A stretch of DNA of 64,000 bases from Bolinopsis microptera (lineage: Eukaryota > Ctenophora > Tentaculata > Lobata > Bolinopsidae): contig NC_087076.1 in the NCBI RefSeq assembly GCF_026151205.1, positions 15,894,419-15,958,418 of the forward strand. The letters are read 5' to 3'. Shown here piece by piece: positions 10,831-23,400 of this stretch (its first letter is position 1; each line of letters begins with the position of its first letter). Position numbers and translations under genes: made by a program. The notes under the pieces are model-generated. The model did no database searches and was not told the origin of the DNA. It saw nothing but the letters and a program-made list of their open reading frames with translations.

Positions 10831-13800
10831 ACCGCCCTGTACCAATTCTCACATGTTAGATGTTTCAATTAATTAAGAGGGGCCTATGTATCACATGTTT
10901 TTTTTAATGGGCATATGTCAAAATTAAATCAACTACCCCAATTAATTGAAAAGCTTCAGGAACATTTTCAGAGTGTCGGCCAGTCATTCTTTCCATTTAG
11001 GATACATAGAAATCAAATTCAAATGCCTATCCTAAAGTTAATTTCCATAAATAGGTTTTTATGCATTATCTCAAAACGACTTTTTTCGACATAAGCCTTT
11101 TCTATTTTAATTTATAGGTGACGATGTATGGATCAGGATATATCGCTCTCTCCGCCTCTGCAGGGAGTGGGACAGTAGGTCCAGCTTCTTAAGACAATCG
11201 CAAGAATCCAATTTTTGACACTACCGCATCTCCAACAAGTCCTATATTTAATTACGTTTGTATATTTAACTGGATAGATCAACTTTATCTAAGTTGATTG
11301 TAAATAAATTCCAAGCAGCAAATGCTGAATAGGCAAATGGGAAATCATAGGAAATCGGGCGTATCTTAGCCTTTAAATGCAATCCTATCAGCCGCTTTCG
11401 CCATATATCTCAGCAGAGTACAGACAAACAATAATTGTAAAGTCGCTTCTTTCTGGCTGTAACATTTAACGTGTCCCGAATTTTAAATTTAAAACCCGGT
11501 GGAACGCATCTTCTTGGCTATTAGCCACCTTCTTGGCACATTTACTCTTCCTTTGTTGCCGTTAACCTGGGTAGGGCCGGCGGTCGAAATGGCAGATTTA
11601 CAAAGGTATGATAATAACACCCTTTTGAAATGGGTTTTCCTGGGCAGTCAAACGATCAGCGAGGATTCAATGAATCTTTATAATATTATGTCGTAGAATG
11701 CTTTCATTGCCCTTTTATTTCTAATTTTGCCGTTCGTCTCTGCGTCAGAGCACAAAATTAGGGGATGGTACAAATCCAGCTAGTCAAGTGGTCACGTCTG
11801 CAGCCTCACTACGCTGTGCAGCATCGATAAAGACTAAAAGAACTTTCTGGAACGCCAAAAAACCACATACTGAGCTGTGATTGTCCTTTATAATGGTTTA
11901 GTGGCATTAGTCCGTACCTGATTGTAGAATACTATCGTGCATTATAACAGAGGGAGTCATGTGGTCGCGATGGCATTTAGTGATGCTTCAAACTTGTAAT
12001 CGGTTCTTTGCGTTATAATTTAATAGTTAGCATTATAAATTTATCAATCTCGTACAAAAATTCGACCGTCTCGGTCCTAACATTAATACCCGACTCTAAA
12101 ATACTAGGAATACTGAACACTAGTCTGAGAGCTTGACTATAACATAAAGTATAATAATAGTATAATAAGATAAGAGATCGTACGTGTCCTTCATCTTATA
12201 CTGATTTAGATAATAATAATAATGGTATTGGTAATATCATTAAAGAATCTATTCTATATATTATTCTATATAATAAATGTGATAACAACATATTGGCCAC
12301 GTACAAATGAGTTCTCACAAACTAAAGTAAAGTTTGTTTAGTGAAGAAGTGTCAACCTTAGCGAGATCAAAGTGTTGTCTCATTGGACCCCGGGCCTCTA
12401 AATAGATAGCGGAGGTGCTGGTGGTCTCCAAATATAAGTATCATATTAAATCTCAAACATCTTTCAATATTTCGACGTCTGTAAGATTAATTTGAGAAAC
12501 CTAGTATACTTGACCTTGTGACCTAATACATGGCCTTATAATCAATTACCTTATAGTTAGTTATGTACAATACACCTGCCTCGTCAAATTAATCTTGTGA
12601 CCGTTTGACCCCGTGGTCTAGAATATTGTTGGCTGAGGAAATGATTTACCATGCGGGATACATTGAATTTATAACAACCAAAACGACTAATTAAAACGAC
12701 GAAAACTTCTTCTATAATTGACTCTAGATATAAAGTTTCTTAAGTAGACTTGCTGTTCAAAAGCTAGTATCGAGGTCGACTAATATTTTGAAACAGATCC
12801 TATTCTGCGTTGAGATATCTGCTTCTTGAATATACTTAAAAAGTTACAAAATTGTCTTATCTCATCAACTCTCCATTTCAGGTGATAATAAGATCGCTGA
12901 GAAGTGTATTTTCGTACGTGTACACGCTCTGGATGTACGTTTATATGGCAACCAAGTCGAAACTGAGACAGCATAGGACTATAGCTGCTGGGTGATCGTG
13001 TGTATCTAGATTTAAATTATGTCAATTCAATTTTATTTTGTTCGTGTATTATGAATGATGTTCGAATTTTAAATTTTATTTTGAATATTTTGACGGATTT
13101 TTGGTTTACTGAATACTCACAGTGTCATTGAATGTTACTCGACAAACTACAGTTTCTTAATAAAGACTTAAGACATGCCCATAATATGACTATTACAATT
13201 TTAAATGGAGATTGTTAATATTTAAACTAGATTAAGTTATTCTTTTTAATTTCCTGTTCATAATTTTTGATAATAAGCCAAAATGTACTATCTCTTAACA
13301 GTAAACTTTGAACCTAATTTCTACCATCGAAATACTATTTGAGTCAAACTTGGTAAAATTTGTAACTGCTAAAGGAAGTGTGAAATGGGAATTGGGATTG
13401 TTTCTTTTGGTATTAACCAGGATATTCTACAGGAGATTCAAAGTCTCTTTCTTTCTTGAACTTTAAATTCTTGAGACCATGTCCCTTTTTATTCGTTTCT
13501 TTTTTTCCTGTATTTCGAACCAAATTCGGTGTATAAACTGTCCAATCTAAGAATCTCCAAGACTTTTACCAACAAGACCCTGAAATTGGACCAAATATTT
13601 TTCACCTTTTGATTGAGTTGATTGGATTTACGTTTAATAAGATAGGTTTGTATAACTTAGTAAGAGATATGTTGTGTTGGATGTATGGGTTTATAACCAG
13701 CTTATGTTGTGGTTTATTTATTGGTAAAATATATCCGTATCTATTTTATTTAACAAAAGCACGCTATTTATTTATACACAAAACAGATAATATCATGGCA

Positions 13801-13990
13801 TTTATAAACGCATTTCATAGCTGAAATAATTATTAGCATGTTCTCATAACACTAACAGAATAATGTAAAGTTGCCTACAATTCAACTAAAATAAAATACC
13901 CAATAAAAGAGTAATCAAGAGTAAAATGATTTACTGGAATAATATCCACATAATTATCCACGCTCCACTAGTGTGTCCAGAGTCAGTGCC
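10831..13990. other. Intergenic DNA, no gene recognised
   Basis: About 3.2 kb of AT-rich sequence with short open frames only. None has domain motifs, and no splice-linked series was found. Simple AT-rich runs occur around 12140-12290. Confidence 0.5.
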
Positions 13991-14015
13991 CTCAACTATA
14001 TTACTAGCCCCAATC

Positions 14016-15345
14016 AAAAACAGTATCCCTCCTTCTAAATACCAATATCGAGAACAGAGCACCTGATACTGCCACCACTTTTACGGTATCCCTCCTTCTA
14101 GATACCAATATCGAGAACAGAGCACCTGATACTGCCACCACTTTTACGGTATCCCTCCTTCTAAATACCAATATCGAGAACAGAGCACCTGATACTGCCA
14201 CCACTTTTACAGTATCCCTCCTTCTAAATACCAATATCGAGAACAGAGCACCTGATACTGCCACCACTTTTACGGTATCCCTCCTTCTAAATACCAATAT
14301 CGAGAACAGAGCACCTGATACTCTGATACTGCCACCACTTTTACAGCATCCCTCTTTCTAAATACCAATATCGAGAACAGAGCACCTGATACTGCCACCA
14401 CAAACAGTATCCCTCTTTCTAAATACCAATATCGAGAACAGAGCACCTGATACTACCACCACTTTTACAGTATCCCTCCTTCTAGATACCAATATCGAGA
14501 ACAGAGCACCTGATACTGCCACCACTTTTACAGTATCCCTCCTTCTAAATACCAATATCGAGAACAGAGCACCTGATACTGCCACCACAAACAGTATCCC
14601 TCTTTCTAAATACCAATATCGAGAACAGAGCACCTGATACTGCCACCACTTTTACAGTATCCCTCCTTCTAGATACCAATATCGAGAACAGAGCACCTGA
14701 TACTGCCACCACTTTTACAGTATCCCTCCTTCTAAATACCAATATCGAGAACAGAGCACCTGATACTGCCACCACTTTTACAGTATCCCTCCTTCTAAAT
14801 ACCAATATCGAGAACAGAGCACCTGATACTGCCACCACTTTTACAGTATCCCTCCTTCTAAATACCAATATCGAGAACAGAGCACCTGATACTGCCACCA
14901 CTTTTACAGTATCCCTCCTTCTAAATACCAATATCGAGAACAGAGCACCTGATACTGCCACCACTTTTACAGTATCCCTCCTTCTAAATACCAATATCGA
15001 GAACAGAGCACCTGATACTGCCACCACTTTTACAGTATCCCTCCTTCTAAATACCAATATCGAGAACAGAGCACCTGATACTGCCACCACTTTTACAGTA
15101 TCCCTCCTTCTAAATACCAATATCGAGAACAGAGCACCTGATACTGCCACCACTTTTACAGTATCCCTCCTTCTAAATACCAATATCGAGAACAGAGCAC
15201 CTGATACTGCCACCACTTTTACAGTATCCCTCCTTCTAAATACCAATATCGAGAACAGAGCACCTGATACTGCCACCACTTTTACAGTATCCCTCCTTCT
15301 AAATACCAATATCGAGAACAGAGCACCTGATACTGCCACCACTTT
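14016..15345. repeat. 63-bp minisatellite (about 21 units) made from the catalytic-Cys end of amidinohydrolase gene A
   Basis: The unit, read on the minus strand, runs aaaagtggtggcagtatcag, gtgctctgttctcgatattg, gtatttagaaggagggatac, tgt. It encodes KSGGSIRCSVLDIGI, a stop, then KEGYC, in the frame of the gene. The first unit (15345 downward) is the real end of the last exon of gene A, with its stop at 15299-15301. The remaining units repeat the same motif and stop downstream. Most units are exactly 63 bp; a few have small indels (for example an 8-bp extra piece near 14325, and units with acaaacag in place of acttttacag). Confidence 0.95.
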
Positions 15346-17766
15346 TACGGAACTCCTGGTAAGGGGTGATTAGAATCTCGTAACCAAGATCTGTTAACTT
15401 CTTGTGCAGTTCCGGAGAGAATGCCATCCCAACTACATAGTGCTTGTCTCCATCTGGCAGGGGAGAGGAGATAGTCAGGATTGTCAGTAGTTACTGGTAA
15501 CTATGGTAACTATGGTAACTATGGTAACTATGGTAACTATGGTAACTATGGTAACTATGGTAACTATGGTAACTATGGTAACTATGGTAACTATGGTAAC
15601 TATGGTAACTATGGTAACTATGGTAACTATGGTAACTATGGTAACTATGGTAACTGGGTAGCTAGTTTAGTGTGTTACATGAACTAGCTGCAATTTCCGG
15701 AATTTGTTTGCGTTTTTGGCTGGCTACACGAATGAACAAGTATTAAGTTTTCAGGCAAGATGCCAGGCTAATGTAACGTTATGTGGAAGCTTTGTAGCAT
15801 GGTTATACTCATTTTAATAACAGGTTAAGTGTTGGCACATGGTATCAGAAACGACCAACAAGTACAATTAACACTGCTTAAACAGCTGATAAAGGATCTA
15901 ACCGTGGACAGGAATAGCGTTTGGTACAAAGTTGTCCACACAATCCTCTTCTGATATCTCTATAATGTTATCTGCCCCGTTCACTTCTCTGGGGAAATAA
16001 ACTTTTTATACACGTTACTGTTAGAGTGTAAGATATCGTTATAATATTGCTTCAGCCAGTCTCTTAGACAATTGCCGGGTGCAGTTAAGTGCTGTTTGCT
16101 TTAAACTCATAAAATTCAAAGATCACCCAAACGGTTCAAGATAACCACAGCTGTAACATGCTCACTTGATAAGATTGAAGGAGTGTGTATCAAATGCCGG
16201 AGGGAACACTAGAACATGGCCCTGAGACAGGCTCAACATGGCTGTATCAAGATGATAACACAACTCGGAGACTAGGTGCAGGCTGTGAAACTCCGTTCCT
16301 GTGAAGTCGATAACGTCCTTTACTAGGTCGTAGGATTCTTTATCTGATCTGATAGTTAATGTTATAGTTAGTGTATAGTTAGACCGGCAATTGTGTTCTT
16401 TTTTTGCCAATAAAATATAGATTTATAGAAGAAGGTGCTGATGCCGCCTGGTATTAACGAAAGACAATATTGGTATTGCTTGCTGTGTTTTTCGTGCTCA
16501 AACATTCAAGTCATCATTAATTGTACATTACGTGCTGCGACAGTCGATTTGGCAGGAACATAAGGTAATTCATTCATGATTATGAGAGTAAGGTTGGTAC
16601 CGTCGGCGATCAAGAGTTTCTAATTTTGGGTGTGGAGACATATTGACGATGACAATTCATATTCACACGCAAGAAAAGTCTACCTGAATCCGTATCCTAA
16701 GTAAGCATGTTTTCTGTTGTAGTTGTAAGCAAAATCACCACATCCCTCCAGGTTCAAACCATGAGGTCGAGAATCGTATACCTGCAATAATTTTAGTCTG
16801 GTCCAGGTCAGTAAGATAATTGGAACGTTCTGTGATTATTTCAATATGATTGCTGTGCTGCAAGAAGTCAAGAAGAGACTAAGGGATAACAATATTCAAT
16901 TTATTATTAATTGAATGATGTTTGATAAAAACTAATAATTTACTTTATTAATGTCAATGCGGGTCATGACTTCCCGACAGCCGACAGCGGTTTCCACCAC
17001 TTACCTCGAAGTTCCTTTCCTTAAACCACTCTATTGTGGGCTCTGACTCAGCTCTGCGTGGCGGGTTGAACATGTTTGAAATAAGAGCTTTCCCTCCCCA
17101 GACCAGAGCACAATTAGCACAGAAAACCTGGTCAACCTGACCCGGCATGTTCTTTATAACCTCCACCTAGGCAGTGCAGGGTGGCTGAGACGGCTTTGTG
17201 ACGCATTTGTTGCATCATCATACAACAAGATCATTAGTATGGAAGTAGAGGAAATATTTCTTTTAAGGTAAGTACAGGACAGAATTGAGAGGGAACAAGA
17301 CACAATTTTGTTGAAAGTTAACCGTTCTTGGAAGTTACCCAAGTGATCTGACCGTGTTTGTTTGTAGTGCCATAATGGTTAGTGAAAAAATGTTTAATGT
17401 GATTGTACCTCCACTCCGATAGACTCAAATGTTGATTTGACTCCCTCCCACTGTTTCATAGCAAGAGCCCTATCCACTGGTGAATCCATTGTCATGTACG
17501 CGTTATGCCCCTGCAAATATAAGTTCACGTGAGACGACTGACGAGCTAACCAGAAAATGTATTTCGTTGTTACTTTTCAAATATTTGGCAGAATACAATT
17601 TTGGTGAATAATTTTGCACAGTCAGTATTTATGAATATGATTAAGTATTTCAGTAAATTTGTTCTCAGGATCGATGAGATCAGACTCTCACCTGGTGTAT
17701 TACGTCAAAGGAAGTGGGTTGGCACATCATCAACCGCTTCCAAGATCTGACAGCGAGATTTGTCAT
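15299..17766 (-). CDS. DDAH/arginine deiminase-fold amidinohydrolase, paralogue A (seven exons)
   Basis: Exons: 17766-17692, 17510-17409, 17166-17005, 16781-16684, 16348-16166, 15988-15903, 15453-15299. All introns are GT-AG and phases chain (0,0,0,2,2,1), giving 286 residues, the usual length of DDAH. The order of motifs matches the guanidino-modifying superfamily: SPVDRALAMKQW near residue 35, VDQVFCANCALVWGGKALIS at 70-89, NLEGCGD with Glu125, ELCYHLDTA with His178, NIIEISEEDCVDN, then SGGSIRCS with the catalytic-position Cys279. The C-terminal third is strikingly like bacterial DDAH. Asn77 stands where bacterial DDAH has an Asp. The likely reaction is hydrolysis of a guanidino group such as a methylarginine; the substrate is inferred. 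An in-frame stop lies just upstream of the ATG. The paralogue lies about 2.7 kb away on the same strand. Confidence 0.87.
15491..15656. repeat. 9-bp tandem repeat (ggtaactat), about 18 units
   Basis: Uninterrupted ggtaactat units in the last intron of amidinohydrolase gene A, starting about 38 bp upstream (in the gene's sense) of the last exon. The open frame YGNYGN on the plus strand is a product of periodicity. The position so close to the acceptor at 15453 could affect splicing; this is inference. Confidence 0.95.
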
Positions 17767-18649
17767 GTCCTTAACTTCAAACTTGGATTGTAAGTGAATG
17801 ACTCATTAAAAATAAAAACAATTTAATCGAGTGAAGTTATTTTATGTGAAAATCTCAGCTAATACTAATAGAGCTTAGCGGGTATATAGCCTGCTTTAAT
17901 ATAACACGGACCTCGTTATAAGTATAACGCAGTTTTGGGTAAATTGTCCCCCTCAACTGCTTATAATACAAATAAAAAACCCGTGGTCACAGGGAGGAAT
18001 CTAATAGTATTTTTTGTTAGTAAGTTTAAATCGCGTCAAAAAATATCCTAAACAAACCGAAGATACAGCCGATTAAAATGTTGCTCGCACTAAACACAAC
18101 GTAATATCAACAAAACCGATAAAAAATGCCGTTTTAACAATCTTTGCACGTGCACGTGCGTGTAACAACCCTCGTTACCATGGTTACTACGCAAGTTCAT
18201 ATTTTTCGTTTGTTTTGCACGTGGGCGGTCGTACATACATACATACAAAAATAATTCTTTGAATTACAGTAGAGATTACAAGCGATATCAATAATGCGCC
18301 CCAATTATCAACCTCGCTCGCTATAATAACGGACCTGGCTGTGACGCGGTTTTTTGGTAAACATTATTCTGTCCCTCGCGATGTTTTACTGTACAGGTAC
18401 TAGCAGTAAATAGTACTAGTAGTACTACTAGTCCTGGTTACAGAAGTTATTTTCATAGTTTAAAATACACAGATACAAGATAAGTCCAGTTTGGGATCGT
18501 GCCCATTTAAAATTACGTTAGTAGCTTATGAGGATTTGTTAAAACTTTAAAAGCAGACGTTGTATGCGAAATATTTTAGATTCCTCCATTATAGATAATT
18601 CTCAAAATGTATTTGGGGAAGATGAATAAATGCGGATTTTTAATGGTTT

Positions 18650-18755
18650 TGAAGTCCTTCGAGCGTTCATTTTAATGTCCGTTCAACATTATGTCTGTTC
18701 ACATAATGTCTGTTCAAATAAGGTCCGATAAGGTAATTCGGACGGACATTAGTGT
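18650..18755. mobile_element. Solo terminal fragment of the GTCCGTTCA (pogo-like) element family
   Basis: Contains cgagcgttcattttaatgtc followed by repeated gtctgttca/gtccgata blocks, ending aaggtccgataaggta. The same terminal block ends the element at 55170-55251 and, inverted, starts it at 51479. No matching opposite end was found nearby. Confidence 0.7.
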
Positions 18756-20103
18756 GTAAGCGCTAATATCCGACCGGAAACTTCCACAAACTGACATGAC
18801 TCAGCAAGGATCAAGTTCAACAAGCTCAAAAAGGATAGCAAACAAAGCGATTATCTTTATATACGACGAAATATGGATGGAATTTACAAATTGAGTGTAT
18901 GCAAATACGCAAAATGCATGAATAATCTGAACTTTAACAGAAATTTGAATATAAATTTGAATATATCAACTTCCAACTAACAATGTTTAAAAACAGTTAT
19001 TTAATCAAATGTTAAACAGAAAGGTTTAACTTTAGGTATGTCGCGTCGGTAAAAACGTAATAGCATATTACCTAGTATAACACACGAGATGAGAGAATCC
19101 TTACTCTATTATGAAAATACCTCTGTAATATTAGAACTTAATTTCAATGTACAATCCTGACCAAGTTTGGAAGCCCGCCGAAATTCGATCTCGGATCTTA
19201 GCGCTGGTATTTTTCTTTTAAGCCACTTGAAGTTGAATACTTTTCCGGATTCTTTGTTATTCAGAAATCTGATTCTATAAGCCTATTACTCTATCATAAA
19301 CTTATCAGGCATAAGCTAACATTTAACAATCACATTTTTGTAGAATTGTTCAGAGCCTTGATACAGCTCAGACAGTAAATATATGTGTCTAGACCACTGC
19401 TGCCCCACTTGGCGAGATGTCAGGCTTGTCTAAAAACTCCTTCAGTGTACAAAAACTGGAAATTTCATCTGTCAATAAAGTTCTTAAAGTTAAATTTAAA
19501 AATAGTAGTTCTTAACGCAGCGTCACGGCTTGTAACTGTATGTGGCAAAATAAAAAATTAATTATCTGCCTAATGATCAGGACACCCTACTAAGCTACTA
19601 GTGATAAACATTTTTGGATCGAGTAGTGATTCCAAGCAAGAGCGTATAAATAGGGCCTTTAATAGGGCCTTTAATAGGCCCCTAATAGGGCCCCTAATAG
19701 GGCCTTTAATAGGGCCCCTATATGGGACCTTCTCTCAGTATTGAATTCAGTTCTGTAATCAGATTCTAACTTCACTCATAAAATCAATCGAATAATCATC
19801 AACTATCTAAAATCTTATTTCATCTTTATCGTACGAAAAAGAAAAATACGAATTTGAATATTGAAATCTCCAGAGTTACAATAAATAAGCGGCTGAAGCC
19901 AACTTCAATGGCGAAATTGAAACAAATTCTTTTGTTTTAAATCAAAAATATTCATGATAAAATTATTAAAATCTGTCAAATTGAAATAAACATATGAAAT
20001 AATTAATAAACAATGTAACTGTTGATAATAATGCCCCTATACTAAAAATATATGCCCCTATACTGAATTTATATATCTGATATTTACTGATAATATGATA
20101 CTT

Positions 20104-20260
20104 AGATTCAATATAATAATAATAATAATAACTAGAAATTCATACATCGCTTTATAGCCAAAAAGAACTCAAAATCCAAAGATTCAGTTCAAGCCATCTA
20201 AAGCGACTCATGAACATGTACATAAGAACTTAGAATGTTATGAAGTATGGTTGTAGTATA
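20104..20260. repeat. Dispersed repeat, copy at 31065-31230
   Basis: Begins with an (AAT)n tract, then agaaattcatacatcgcttt atagcc. The following about 100 bp match the copy at 31065-31230 with few differences. One copy lies downstream of gene B and the other in its intron 1, in the same orientation. Confidence 0.85.
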
Positions 20261-20466
20261 TAATGTATGATATTATTTATATATATGATATGTGTTCGTT
20301 ATTTTCTCTAACCAATGTTCACTAACAAGCAATGGTCTCCTGCTCTTCACTCTTCATGACATGATGAGATGTTTGGTGGTATGGTGTTAAATACTCAAAC
20401 AACTTCCCTGGATTCGTTTCATCCGTCACAAGCGTCCTTGTAAAGCTACTCCAGGTGTTTTATGAT

Positions 20467-23400
20467 TTACACATCTCTTGTCTGAGCGATGTCAACCACA
20501 CAGCATCTCACTGCACCTCCACTGAGCAGAAACTGATCGTAATCTATTTGTACACATTTGTACCTGTGGCGTGAGGTTCTTTTTAGTCATTCGGGAAAAT
20601 TACAGTTATTATCATGGAATAAATTGGCGCAATCATTTCGATTTGTGGTAGTAAAAGTAAGCTACGTTTTAATTTTAACATTTTCCATCCCTATAATCGT
20701 AATTTTATATCAGATTCAGATCAAACAAAATACGTAGTTTTCACAAACCCTAGGTCTTGTAAAACATTTCCGAGTCTGTCACTGAAATGTGGAGCAACTA
20801 CAACTGCTTCCAGGTCGTTGCTGATAAAGGATACACAGTTGCAGGAAAACTGGAGACCCTCCTCCAAAGTTAGCTCGATCACTTTATCTCTACTACCTGG
20901 GTTATTGGATATAGTTATAAAAGCTATGTTTTATAGGGCTTACATAGCTGTTTCATGTCCAAATACAGCGATATGTATCAATATGTAGAAGTTGTACAGC
21001 AATACTAAGGTAATGGGACTACTGTGGACCCTCTACCGGCCAAAACTTGTTATTGTTAACAAAGCCAAAGTCAAGGTTCGGTGAACGATAGTTAAAAGCG
21101 CTTAAAGGACATAAGTTAAAGTGGTAGAGCAGCATCATGAAGTGGACATCTCGAGAAATTTTTATTAGGTACAATGCAGGGTTGCTCCTTCATAAATCGT
21201 CTTTTTCTTCGATAATAAATTGACATAAAATCTTTAAAATTATTCGAGAGGAATCTAGAATAATTTAGTTGCGGCTAACACTCGACCTCTGCCTGATACA
21301 GAGGATGTCACCATTTTACCTTCAGACAGACATCGAACGCTGTACGAAGATGACGATCAAACCTCGTTACAGCGATAAATAGATTCGAAGGTTCTGCAAT
21401 GCGGATCCGCTTCGAACTGGCCGACGGTCAAACATCCACCACTAAATAAAACGGTAAAGATACTCCAACTCGGGCTCCAATAGCTAAAAGTAAAAAGGCT
21501 TGATTGATCATGTGACTGTTAATTACCTAGAGCGTCATATACGTTCTTCAGGGATGCTTCGTCAAATGCTCCCGGGTAGAGCATAACATGTCCTAGAGAC
21601 AGTGGTGCCATGCTAACATCCAGGTGATAGAATCTCTCTGAAAATACGACGATTATTAAGTAGGTGATTCTGATAACTGATAGAATCTCTCTGAAAATAT
21701 GACCATTATTAAGGTAATTATTAATTAAGTGATACTGATAACCGATAGAATCTCTCTGAAAATATGCCGATTACTAAGGTAATGATTAATTAGGTGTTAC
21801 TGATAACCGATAGAATCTATCTGAAAATATGCCGATTACTAAGGTAATTATTAATTAGGTGTTACTGATAACCGATAGAATCTATCTGAAAATATGACGA
21901 TTATCAAGCAGAGGCAACATGCTAACATCCAGGTGATAAAATCTCTCTGAAAATACGCGGACGATTATTAATTAGGTGATTCTGATAACTGATAGAATCT
22001 CTCTGTAGATATGACCATTATTAAGGTAATTATTAATTAGGTGATACTGATAACCGATAGAATCTCTCTGTAAATATGACGATTATCAAGCAGAGGCAAT
22101 TCGAAAGTGCGGAATTGCACTATTGATCTATCACCGCACTTTTTTGCACCATCGGCTGTTGTTCGTTTTATCAGATTTGTGTACGTCAATTTGACATCGC
22201 TGTATACAGTGAGAAAATATTGACATGCCCATAACTATGGTTAGGGGCACACATCTTTTTATTAAACAAAAGATGGCGAATCTTGGCATATGAACAACTT
22301 ATCAAGCTGATCGCAACCTCAACAGATTGAAATTGAGTCACTTTATTTTAGTCACAAGGGTCCAACACATTCTGTGTCAGTGTAACTGTAAGTCGCTTAT
22401 ACACCTAAAGATTCTGTGTCGACCAACGGAACTAAAATAAAGTGACTCAATTTCAATCTGCTCATCGCCAGGGTACACACGTACTGTAGTTCGATAAACC
22501 CTAAAGTTCGACTCTGTCGAACTTTATTGCGCTACCTTGGACTGTAGTTCGACACACACTGAAGTTCGACAAAACTGTAGAACCTCATTTCGCTACCTGA
22601 ATTCTAGTTCGACACGTACTGTTTGACAAAAGAACTGCGATTGGATAAAAAGACATTCACGAAGATAAATTTAGATTAGCTTTTGTAATTTAGATTAGCT
22701 TCCGACTCAGTTCCACTTTTGTAATTTAGATTTGCTTCCAACAGAGTTTAATTGAAGAATTTTAAGTCTACATAATACTGTTTCTGGGAAAAAATTTGAA
22801 GTGATCCCGTTAAAATTATGTTGTTCGATGGATACTATTACTGTACATAATAGAATTAATTGTCAACAAGCAACTTTGCTGCACATAAAACGTTTTGGCC
22901 AGGTGCAGAATCGCAGTTCACACTATTTACAAAATATTGCAACACCTACAATCTACATGTTGCCTTTGTTATCAAGGTGATACTGAGAAAGAATCCACCT
23001 GGAAATATTATGACAATTATTCGTCACTCTCTACTAAACGTCTCTGACTCTCTATAGTAAAGTAGTAATGCTAGTAACCAACACGACTAGTACATACCGT
23101 CGTTATTGGCTATTGTAAGGACAACATTTTTTCCATCGCCTAAAAAGGCAATAGATGGTTAGAAGTGGTAGGATTTGAGAATGGGTACAGTGGGTATAGG
23201 TTTTTCGTCGTGTCACAAAGCAAAACATGCATTAACCTCCGCAAACACGTGCTCCTTTACAAATTATCACTTGATGGTCGCGCGCGCATTTTACAATGCT
23301 TTTATGTCAAGGTGTACTCTATACCAAGAATCGAGCTAATAAATCGTGTCGTCGCGCATGTATATCTCTTTTCGCTATTATACATTTTGATTCGCATTGA

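Larger units (their letters stand above)
17767..20466. other. Spacer between the two amidinohydrolase paralogues
   Basis: No gene seen in 2.7 kb. It contains a pogo/Tigger-like end fragment at 18650-18755 and MITE-like sequence at 17915-18400 with cctcgttataa and related motifs. A GC-containing short tandem repeat of about 15 bp (agggcctttaat type) lies at 19648-19735. A dispersed repeat at 20104-20235 recurs at 31065-31215. Confidence 0.6.

Noticed and set aside
14004-15342. Minus-strand frames with repeated FRRRDTVKVVAVSGALFSILV
   Set aside because: This is a shifted frame of the 63-bp array. The biologically linked frame is the one giving KSGGSIRCSVLDIGI and a stop.
13990-15345. CRISPR-like array
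   Set aside because: Units are contiguous with no unique spacers, in a eukaryotic genome, and derive from an exon.
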